From: Streptomyces sp. NBC_00259
Lineage (GTDB): Bacteria; Actinomycetota; Actinomycetes; Streptomycetales; Streptomycetaceae
NCBI RefSeq assembly: GCF_036181745.1
Contig: NZ_CP108080.1
Location: 4,059,501 to 4,123,500 of the forward strand
Length of the DNA stretch: 64,000 nucleotides
Direction: 5' to 3'
Shown here: one piece after another, positions 57,898 to 64,000 of the stretch
How the letters are laid out: each line of letters opens with the position of its first letter
Position numbering within the stretch: position 1 is the stretch's first letter
Program-made: the position numbers and the translations under genes
The notes under the pieces: model-generated
The model's input: the letters and a program-made list of their open reading frames with translations, nothing else
What the model was told of the DNA's origin: nothing
Database searches by the model: none

Positions 57898-59085
57898 ATG
57901 CACACCACCACCGTCGGCATCATCGGCGGCGGCCCTGCCGGGCTGCTCCTGGCCCGGCTCCTGCACAACGCGGGCATCGACAGCGTGGTCCTGGAGCTCC
58001 GCGACCGCGCCTACGTCGAACAGCGCCAGCGCGCGGGGATCCTCGAACAGGCCACCGTGGACGCGCTGCGCGCCGCCGGCGCCGGGGCGCGCATGGACGC
58101 CGAGGGCATCCCGCACGACGGCATCGAGCTGCGCTTCGGCCGACGCGCGCACCGGATCGACTTCCCCTCCCTCACCGGCGGCCGGAGCGTCATGGTGTAC
58201 GCGCAGACCGAGGTCGTGAAGGACCTCGTCGCCCTTCAGCTCGCCGAGGGCGACCGGCTCCTCTTCGGGGCCGAGGTCACGTCCGTCGAGGGCGCCGACA
58301 GCGACACCCCGGTCGTCCGTTTCGTACACGAAGGCCGCGAGCAGACCCTGAGCTGCGACTACGTCGTCGGCTGCGACGGATTCCATGGCGTGACCAGGGA
58401 CTCCGTCCCCGAGTCCCTGCGCACCACGTACGAGCGGACGTACCCGTACTCCTGGCTGGGCGTCCTCGCCGAAGCGCCGCCCGTGTACGACGAGTTGGTC
58501 TACGCCCATTCGGAGCGCGGCTTCGCCCTCGCCAGCATGCGCTCGGCCACCGTGAGCCGCCTCTACCTCCAGGTGCCGAACGGCACCGACCCCGCCGACT
58601 GGTCGAGCGAGCGGATCTGGGACGAGCTCGACGCCCGTTTCGCCCTCGACGGCGACCCGGGCTGGAAGCTGGAGCGCGGCAGGGTGACGTCCAAGGCGGT
58701 GCTCCCGATGCGCAGCCATGTCACCGAACCGATGCGGTACGGCCGGGTCCTCCTCGCGGGCGACGCGGCGCACATCGTCCCGCCGACCGGGGCGAAGGGG
58801 CTCAACCTGGCCGTCGCCGATGTGGTCGTACTGGCCCGTGCCCTGGCCCGGTGGCGCGAGACCGGCGGGACGGAACTGCTGGACGCCTACTCGGACACGT
58901 GCCTGCGGCGGGTCTGGCGGGCGGAGCACTTCTCGTACGCCATGACGACGATGCTGCACACCGGTCCGGCTCAGTCGCCCTTCGAGACGAAGCTCCAGCT
59001 GTCGCAGCTGGAGCGGATCGCCACCTCGCCCCACGCGGCAGCCGAACTGGCCGAGAACTACACAGGGTTGCCACTGCCCCGCTGA
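57898..59085 (+). CDS. pobA: 4-hydroxybenzoate 3-monooxygenase
   Basis: 395 residues, the usual PobA length; ATG at 57898 after GGAGGAGCGAGG. FAD-dependent aromatic hydroxylase: dinucleotide motif GIIGGGPAGLLLARLL, the DG motif CDGFHGVTRDSVP, and GDAAHIVPPTGAKGLNLAVA. The RQRAGILEQATVDALRAAG stretch near residue 43 is typical of PobA. It converts 4-hydroxybenzoate to protocatechuate, the entry substrate for the dioxygenase in the same operon. No terminator with a U-tract is visible before the convergent gene. Confidence 0.94.
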   Translation: MHTTTVGIIGGGPAGLLLARLLHNAGIDSVVLELRDRAYVEQRQRAGILEQATVDALRAAGAGARMDAEGIPHDGIELRFGRRAHRIDFPSLTGGRSVMVYAQTEVVKDLVALQLAEGDRLLFGAEVTSVEGADSDTPVVRFVHEGREQTLSCDYVVGCDGFHGVTRDSVPESLRTTYERTYPYSWLGVLAEAPPVYDELVYAHSERGFALASMRSATVSRLYLQVPNGTDPADWSSERIWDELDARFALDGDPGWKLERGRVTSKAVLPMRSHVTEPMRYGRVLLAGDAAHIVPPTGAKGLNLAVADVVVLARALARWRETGGTELLDAYSDTCLRRVWRAEHFSYAMTTMLHTGPAQSPFETKLQLSQLERIATSPHAAAELAENYTGLPLPR

Positions 59086-59124
59086 CCCGGCGGGGCGGCG
59101 GGCGCGGCGGCCGCCCGGCCCGCA

Positions 59125-60408
59125 CTACGGCTCCTGCGGCGTCAGGTGCATCGTGAACCAGTCGCGGGCGAGCACGGAGACCTCGTCCAGGGCTCCCGGC
59201 TCCTCGAAGAGATGCGTCGCTCCCGGCACGACCTCCAGGCGGCACTCGCAGCGCAGCGCCGACCGCGCCTGGCGGTTGAGGTCCAGGACCGTGGTGTCAC
59301 GGCCCCCGACGATCAGCAGCGTCGGCGCACGTACGCCGGGCAGCCGGGGCCCGGCCAGATCGGGGCGGCCTCCGCGCGAGACGACGGCGCCGACCTCCGG
59401 GCCGGCGCCCGATGCCGCCCACAGCGCGGCGGCCGCCCCGGTGGACGCCCCGAAGTAGCCGATCGGAACGGGGGTACGGGTGCGCAGCCACTGGGTGGCG
59501 TCCGCGAGCCTGCGGGCGAGGACCTCGATGTCGAAGACGTTCGCACGGTCGTCGGCCTCGGGCTCGGTGAGCAGATCGAAGAGCAGGGTGCCGAGGCCCG
59601 CCCGGTTCAGGGCGGTCGCGACCGCCCGGTTGCGCGGGCTGTGCCGGCTGCTCCCGGAGCCGTGGGCGAACATCACTACCGCGGCCGCCCCGTCCGGCAG
59701 GGCGAGTTCACCGGCGAGTACGGCCCCGCCCGCGTCCACCGCGACCTCCTCGGACTCCGCCGCCCCCGGCGGATCGGCGGCCGACCGCGCCAGCAGCGTG
59801 ACGACCTCCTCGTCGGCGGTCTGCGAGAAGTCCCGGTACCACTCCCCGACCGCCGAGAAGGCGCGCGGTGTCGACAGACACACCACCTCGTCCGCCTCGG
59901 TGGCCAGCCAGGTGATCGCGTCCGGCGGGGCCACGGGCGCCGCCAGCACCACCCGGGCCGCGCCCTGCGCCCGTACGACCTCGCAGGCCGCCGCGGCCGT
60001 CGCCCCGGTCGCGATCCCGTCGTCCACGACGATCACGGTCCGGCCCTTGATGTCGATCCGCGGCCGGTCGGCCCGGAACCGCTCCGCCTGCCGCGTGAGT
60101 TCGGCCGCCTCGGCCCGCTCGACCGACGCGATGTCCTTCTCCGAGACATGCCCCCGGCGGACGATGTCGTCGCTGATGATCCGTACCCCGCCCTCGCCGA
60201 TGGCCCCGAACCCGAGCTCACGGTGGTACGGGACGCCCAGCTTCCGAACGACGATCACATCCAGTGGCGCTCCGAGGGCCCGCGCCACCTGGAAGGCCAC
60301 CGGCACTCCGCCCCGGGGCAGTCCGAGCACCACGGGATCGGCCTCCCGCAGATGCCGCAGTGCTTCGGCGAGGCGCTGCCCCGCGTCGACGCGATCGGTG
60401 AACAGCAC
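59125..60408 (-). CDS. Phosphoribosyltransferase fused to dienelactone-hydrolase-like domain
   Basis: 427 residues. Residues 1-210 are a PRTase fold: LGLPRGGVPVAFQVARALGA and the PRPP-binding loop TVIVVDDGIATGATAAAACE. Residues about 220-427 are an alpha/beta hydrolase: VVMFAHGSGSSRHSPRNRAV, nucleophile GYFGASTGAAAALWAA, acid LIVGGRDTTVLDL and His PGATHLFEEPGALDEV. This two-domain protein is widespread in bacteria under the name phosphoribosyltransferase/hydrolase; no reaction is established for it. The ATG at 60408 is the only good start. Confidence 0.9.
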   Translation of the reverse strand: MLFTDRVDAGQRLAEALRHLREADPVVLGLPRGGVPVAFQVARALGAPLDVIVVRKLGVPYHRELGFGAIGEGGVRIISDDIVRRGHVSEKDIASVERAEAAELTRQAERFRADRPRIDIKGRTVIVVDDGIATGATAAAACEVVRAQGAARVVLAAPVAPPDAITWLATEADEVVCLSTPRAFSAVGEWYRDFSQTADEEVVTLLARSAADPPGAAESEEVAVDAGGAVLAGELALPDGAAAVVMFAHGSGSSRHSPRNRAVATALNRAGLGTLLFDLLTEPEADDRANVFDIEVLARRLADATQWLRTRTPVPIGYFGASTGAAAALWAASGAGPEVGAVVSRGGRPDLAGPRLPGVRAPTLLIVGGRDTTVLDLNRQARSALRCECRLEVVPGATHLFEEPGALDEVSVLARDWFTMHLTPQEP

Positions 60409-60542
60409 GATGGCTCACCCCCAACAGGGGCTCTCCTTCGAACCAACCCCATGGGGGGCGGCTTCGCAACTCGGGAAGATCGGGGAGGCCAGATCGGGAG
60501 GGAGGATCGGGAGGATCGGAGGTGCCCCGGCCGCAGCCGGTC

Positions 60543-61724
60543 TCAGCCGGCTTCCGGCACGCACAGCACGGGCACCCGCTGGACCAGGTTGTTCCCGAAG
60601 CCGCCCCGGTTCCACGGCTGCTCGACGGGCTGGGTGCGGCCGTCGCCGTCGGTGGCGCGGGCCACCAGCACATGGTTTCCGGGGGTGGCCGTCCAGGCCG
60701 TGTGCCAGTGGCGCCAGGCCCAGGGGTGGCCCTCGGGCGCGGCGAGTGCGGCGTCGTGCCAGGTGCGGCCGTCGTCGGTGCTGACCTCCACCCGTACGAC
60801 CGGAGCGTGGCCGGACCAGGCCCGCCCCTCCAGCCCGATCCGGCCGGGGCGTACGGCGCGGGCGCGGGTCATGAAGTCGGGAAAGCCCGGCGGGATCATG
60901 AGGGCGCGGGGCGCGATGCGTGTGACGGGCTCACCGGGGTCGTCGGCGGACTGCTTGTAGCGGTAGGCGACCGACTGCTGGAAGCCGGTGAAGGGGGTGC
61001 TGGTCAGGCTGATGTCCCGCAGCCATTTCACGTGGGCCATGCCGTACCAGCCGGGTACGACCAGCCGCACGGGGTGGCCGTGCTGCGGCGGCAGGGGCGC
61101 GCCGTTCATCGCGTACGCCACCAGCACCTCCGGATCGTCACCGGTGGCCACCGGCAGCGGCAGGCTGCGCCGGTAGTCCTGCTCGACGCCGCGCTCCACT
61201 CCGTGGTCGGCGCCCGTGAGGACCGCTTCGACGGCGTCCGGCTCCACCTCGGCCTCCTCGAGCAGCACGCGCAGCGGCACACCGGTCCACTCCGCCGTGC
61301 CGACCGCCTCCACCAGCCAGGGCTGGCTCACCGGCCGCGGGGTGAGACGGGCGCGGCCGTTGCCGGCGCACTCCATCGTGACGCGATGGGTGACGGAGGG
61401 GTACGACCTCAGGGCGACCACGTCCAGCCGCAGCGGTGTCCGCACACGCCCGCCGACGGTGAGGCGCCAGTCGGCGGCCTCGGCCGCGGGAATGTCGTAG
61501 TGGACGAGGACGTAGTGCAGTCCCGCGGGCGTCAGCTCGTACCGCAGCGCCTCCAGCGGCATTCCGTGGTTGCGGGCCGCGAGCGCCAGCTCCTCCATGC
61601 TGATGCCCTCGCCGGGTTCGGCGACGCGCCCCGGGGCGCTGAAGCCCTCGATGTCCCGGGCCGTGCCCCTGTCCACGTCCATGCCTTCATGGTGCGCCGC
61701 CGGGACGTGCGCGGCAGAAGTCAT
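60543..61724 (-). CDS. Sulfite-oxidase-like molybdopterin oxidoreductase
   Basis: 393 residues. Oxidoreductase molybdopterin-binding domain with the molybdenum-ligating Cys in VTMECAGNGRARL near residue 118 and VVPGWYGMAHVKWLRDI, followed by a Mo-co dimerisation domain (about 275-385; VVRVEVSTDDGRTWHDA). No haem domain and no Tat signal, so it looks cytoplasmic. It resembles sulfite oxidase and YedY relatives; the substrate is uncertain. The ATG overlaps the upstream gene's stop (ATGA), tying it to the repeat-rich unknown protein. Confidence 0.9.
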   Translation of the reverse strand: MTSAAHVPAAHHEGMDVDRGTARDIEGFSAPGRVAEPGEGISMEELALAARNHGMPLEALRYELTPAGLHYVLVHYDIPAAEAADWRLTVGGRVRTPLRLDVVALRSYPSVTHRVTMECAGNGRARLTPRPVSQPWLVEAVGTAEWTGVPLRVLLEEAEVEPDAVEAVLTGADHGVERGVEQDYRRSLPLPVATGDDPEVLVAYAMNGAPLPPQHGHPVRLVVPGWYGMAHVKWLRDISLTSTPFTGFQQSVAYRYKQSADDPGEPVTRIAPRALMIPPGFPDFMTRARAVRPGRIGLEGRAWSGHAPVVRVEVSTDDGRTWHDAALAAPEGHPWAWRHWHTAWTATPGNHVLVARATDGDGRTQPVEQPWNRGGFGNNLVQRVPVLCVPEAG

Positions 61725-62680
61725 GACCAGGACGCGGTGGAGAACAGGCCACCCAGGCCGAACGATCCCGTGTCGGAGAACTCCATCGGTTCGTCGTTGC
61801 GGCGGTGGCGGCCCGAGTACTCGCGGGTGCCGCCCACGTACTCCCGGGAAGACGCCCCCGCGTACTCCCTGGAAGGGGTCGGGTAGTCCCTCGACGTGGT
61901 CGTGTAGTCCCTCGGGGTCACCTGGTCGGCCTTCGCCAGCTGGCCCTCCGCCGCGAGGGTCTGCACGCGCTGGAGAACCGTTCTCAGCTCAAGACCCAGT
62001 TCGTTCGCGACGACCTGCAGATCCAGGCCCGAGTGCCAGCTCCACACCAGGACCGAGTCCATCGAGGGCGACCAGACGGGACCTGTCGTCTGAGCCGGCT
62101 CGGCCCAGATCGGCTCCTCGGGGGGCGCGGCGGGATACGAGGTGGTGGACGTGGGATATGAACTGCTCGGCTGGGAATATGAACTGCCCGTCGGGGAATA
62201 GGAACTGCCTGTCTGAGAATAGGAAGTGCCCATCTGGGGCGGCGGTGCGGGGTAGGGAGGCGACGCCGGCGCCGGATTCGGGTCGGTCCGGGGAAACGGC
62301 ACCTGAACCTCCGGGACCGGCTGCCCGGGCTCACCGTTCATATCGGCAGACGAGTCCGACATTCGCGTCAGCAGATTAGCCGCCACGGTGCGCGCTCCTT
62401 CCCGGCCGACCGTTCTGCGGGCAACCCTGACCTCGCGTTCGGCCAGGCCCATCATGCCGGCGACGGTGCCGTCGTCGCCGACGACCACGGCGAATGCGGC
62501 CAGCATCCTCGTACGGTCGGCCTGGGCCTCGTCGAGTGCGCTCTGCGCCAGTCGCACCCGGTCGTCGCTGGTGCAGAAGGCATTCGCAAGGACTGTATTT
62601 CTTTCCCACAACTCACGCGGTTCCACATACGCACAAACGCTCCTCCTACCCCCGGGACTCGCGGTTGCGCCAGAATTCAC
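61721..62680 (-). CDS. Streptomyces protein with Ser/Tyr repeats, unknown
   Basis: 319 residues from a GTG at 62680; a GTG at 62626 (VEPRELWERNTVLANAFCTS) is an alternative. Residues 20-105 are a charged helical domain. Residues about 130-185 are low complexity with repeated blocks such as SYSQTGSSYSPTGSSYSQ. Residues about 200-250 look helix-turn-helix-like (LQVVANELGLELRTVLQRVQ). A second repeat zone follows with SRDY, SREY and TREY motifs. No family recognised. Coupled by ATGA to the molybdopterin enzyme. Confidence 0.78.
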   Translation of the reverse strand: MNSGATASPGGRRSVCAYVEPRELWERNTVLANAFCTSDDRVRLAQSALDEAQADRTRMLAAFAVVVGDDGTVAGMMGLAEREVRVARRTVGREGARTVAANLLTRMSDSSADMNGEPGQPVPEVQVPFPRTDPNPAPASPPYPAPPPQMGTSYSQTGSSYSPTGSSYSQPSSSYPTSTTSYPAAPPEEPIWAEPAQTTGPVWSPSMDSVLVWSWHSGLDLQVVANELGLELRTVLQRVQTLAAEGQLAKADQVTPRDYTTTSRDYPTPSREYAGASSREYVGGTREYSGRHRRNDEPMEFSDTGSFGLGGLFSTASWS

Positions 62681-62740
62681 ACGAAGAGCTCCAATGGCTC
62701 AAGTTTTCGCGATTCCGTGCCGTAGACAGGAGCCGGCGCA

Positions 62741-63148
62741 CTACCGGGGCCTCGGGAGGCGCCCGACGGCGTTCGGCGGGACCGGCCGTCCGCGCCTGCC
62801 CGACCCCATCTCCGCCTCGTCCCCGGGCACCGGCGGCGCGGGGTCCCGTTCGAGTCGCAGCATGCACAGGGTCCGCTGGGTGTCCTCCTCGAAGGCCCTG
62901 CTGGAGGCGAGCCTGTCCCACTGCAGATCGCGGGCGCCGGGCAGCATGGCTCCGCGCGCCCGCCATTCGGCCACCAGCTGTACGTACAGCGGTGTCTGCG
63001 TGAGTTCGCCCGGGCTGTAGGGGCGAGGCAGGGAGGCTTCCGGGTGGACCGGGCGGCGTTCCCAGACGCGCACCCCCGTCTGAGGAGCGGGCGGGGCGAG
63101 GGGATTCGGGCCGTCGGAAGAGACCGGTGAAGTGCTGGAAGAATTCAT
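62741..63148 (-). CDS. Small unnamed protein with a P-x-Y/W/LPG motif, paralogue of the 42750 protein
   Basis: 135 residues from the ATG at 63148 (MNSSSTSPVSSDGPNPLAPP); longer upstream frame is not convincing. Pro/Arg-rich ends flank a core, TPLYVQLVAEWRARGAMLPG followed by ARDLQWDRLASS, that is shared with the 80-residue protein in the rodlin cluster. Charged helix after the core (AFEEDTQRTLCMLRLERD). No signal peptide. Function unknown. It is separated by 60 bases from the next minus-strand gene and probably transcribed with it. Confidence 0.7.
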   Translation of the reverse strand: MNSSSTSPVSSDGPNPLAPPAPQTGVRVWERRPVHPEASLPRPYSPGELTQTPLYVQLVAEWRARGAMLPGARDLQWDRLASSRAFEEDTQRTLCMLRLERDPAPPVPGDEAEMGSGRRGRPVPPNAVGRLPRPR

Positions 63149-63373
63149 CAATGACGAAACGATTTCCCGTGCCGATGGACACGTCGGCCCCCTGAGCACA
63201 GCATAGGGTGGTCGTTGGCGAGGCCAGTTGATAGGGAAAGCAGATCGCGCGGCGGGGCCGAAAGGAACTGCCCGGACGTCACCCGTTTGGATCGAACCCG
63301 GGTGCAGTTCACCGCACTTTTGCGGTAGTTGTAGAGCGGCATTTGGGCGCATACCGCGAAGGGGTGCAATAGT

Positions 63374-63787
63374 GTGAACGTTGCGGAATCGGTAGCGGTG
63401 CATTCAGGTCCGACCGATCCTGGCCGATGCGGCGCGCCCGACCGGCGGAACGGCCTGCCGGCGATCTCCGACTGCCGGACGATCGACCGCACGCTCGTCA
63501 TTGCCCTGCGAGGCGTGATCGACGAGGACAGCGTGTACCCCTTGCGGCTGATGCTGACGGTCGGCGTGAAGTCCGGCTACACGCGTCTCGTGGTGGATTG
63601 CGCGGACATCACGGAATGCGACAAGGAGCTGCTCGAACTATTTCTGTCCTGGAAGCGCAACGGGCGGAATATCGTCCTCGTCCATCCGTCCCGCTCGGTG
63701 TGCAATCTGATTGCGACCGAGATTTCTCGGCGGCTTTTCATCTGTGCGCTTTCGGTCAAACAGGCGCTGGATCTGATGGGGCGATGA
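63374..63787 (+). CDS. STAS-domain protein (anti-sigma antagonist-like, atypical site)
   Basis: 137 residues from the GTG at 63374 after GAAGGGG. STAS fold from about residue 32: IDRTLVIALRGVIDEDSVYP, then TRLVVDCADITECDKELLEL and FLSWKRNGRNIVLVHPSRSV. In classical SpoIIAA-type antagonists a Ser in the D-S-S-G-like turn is phosphorylated; here that turn reads ITECDKELL, with no Ser or Thr at the usual place. It may therefore be a scaffold or pseudo-antagonist. Divergent from the gene at 62741-63148, with 225 bases between. Confidence 0.78.
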   Translation: MNVAESVAVHSGPTDPGRCGAPDRRNGLPAISDCRTIDRTLVIALRGVIDEDSVYPLRLMLTVGVKSGYTRLVVDCADITECDKELLELFLSWKRNGRNIVLVHPSRSVCNLIATEISRRLFICALSVKQALDLMGR

Positions 63788-63853
63788 AGGGGAATTCCGG
63801 GCCGTAGTGCGTGGCGGTCCCTTATACGGCAGCAGTGGACCTATGGTGACGCC

Positions 63854-64000
63854 ATGCGCGGAATTCTGTTGGCCGGCGGCACCGGCTCGCGACTGTGGCC
63901 GTTGACCCGCTCGGTGTCCAAGCAGCTGCTGCCGGTCTTCGACAAACCCATGGTCTATTATCCGCTTTCCACACTGGTGATGGCCGGGATCAGCGAGATC
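63854..64000 (+). CDS. rmlA: Glucose-1-phosphate thymidylyltransferase, N-terminal part (cut by window edge)
   Basis: 49 codons before the edge. MRGILLAGGTGSRLWPLTRS is the nucleotide-binding loop and VSKQLLPVFDKPMVYYPLST the sugar-1-phosphate region, both typical of RmlA/RfbA. It makes dTDP-glucose for rhamnose or deoxysugar synthesis. Starts at the ATG at 63854, with no strong ribosome binding site. The partner genes would lie beyond the window. Confidence 0.92.
   Translation, partial: MRGILLAGGTGSRLWPLTRSVSKQLLPVFDKPMVYYPLSTLVMAGISEI

Noticed and set aside
57864..57898. Possible hidden PcaC domain between the fusion and pobA
   Set aside because: Only 33 bases separate them and no PcaC-like motif is seen in any frame nearby.
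59086..59124. GC-rich hairpin between pobA and the convergent gene
   Set aside because: Pairing is imperfect and could be chance in such GC-rich DNA; not called as a terminator.
1..64000. tRNA, rRNA, insertion sequences, attachment sites and phage genes
   Set aside because: None recognised on reading through; no cloverleaf, transposase or integrase motif was seen.

Overview
The window is high-GC actinobacterial chromosome, almost certainly Streptomyces. Rodlins, short and long chaplins, a MerR-PP2C fusion, DUF6126 and DUF5949 proteins, a CE1758/CE1759-type flavin pair and dense coding with GC-rich third codon positions all point there. I saw no IS element, phage gene, CRISPR array, tRNA or rRNA. 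It reads as ordinary chromosome rather than an island. No gap between genes exceeds 300 bases; the longest (about 285-297) are divergent or convergent control regions and are described where they hold a signal.

Layout. 1-4.1 kb: a repeat-rich VWA protein (cut by the left edge), diverging from a Tat-exported PhoX-type phosphatase with a PHO-box-like repeat upstream. 4.2-10.8 kb: unknown protein plus APC permease; S4 RNA-binding protein; FUSC membrane protein with an EEP nuclease; lipoprotein. 10.8-15.8 kb: TetR regulator with twin operators facing an MBL-fold enzyme; small membrane protein; alpha/beta hydrolase facing a MocR-type regulator. 16.0-19.2 kb: DrrAB-like ABC exporter and a MerR-PP2C fusion. 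19.3-23.2 kb: LLM monooxygenase with FMN reductase; DUF6126 peptide; CPA2 antiporter with its TrkA_C-like subunit.

23.4-34.8 kb: corrin-ring cluster cobL-cobM, cobK, cbiD, cobIJ-cobH-cobG and cobN, with a cobalamin riboswitch in front of cobN. 34.8-40.3 kb: GNAT, then a hexarate (galactarate/glucarate-type) catabolic set: MFS importer, LysR regulator, enolase-superfamily dehydratase and KdgD. 40.3-42.1 kb: DM13 lipid-anchored or membrane protein and an RlmG-like methyltransferase.

42.1-48.4 kb: aerial-surface locus with three rodlins, a small protein of an unnamed family, a short and a long (sortase-type) chaplin, a GT4 glycosyltransferase, two further short chaplins and a small secreted protein. 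48.5-50.0 kb: DUF5949, a candidate 44-residue peptide gene and a VKOR-family protein. 50.1-59.1 kb: tandem IclR regulator facing the protocatechuate operon pcaI-J-F-H-G-(B-D fusion)-pobA, in which pcaC is not present. 59.1-64 kb: phosphoribosyltransferase-hydrolase fusion, sulfite-oxidase-like enzyme, two Streptomyces-type unknown proteins, a STAS protein and the start of rmlA.

The most interesting signals are: a PcaB-PcaD fusion whose start codon lies out of frame inside the acidic tail of pcaG, in a locus without pcaC; five separate genes whose last codons and stop are tandemly duplicated; two unlinked members of a small unnamed protein family, one inside the rodlin cluster; a hairpin squeezed between the short and long chaplin genes; and a well-formed 44-codon peptide gene with its own Shine-Dalgarno and terminator.
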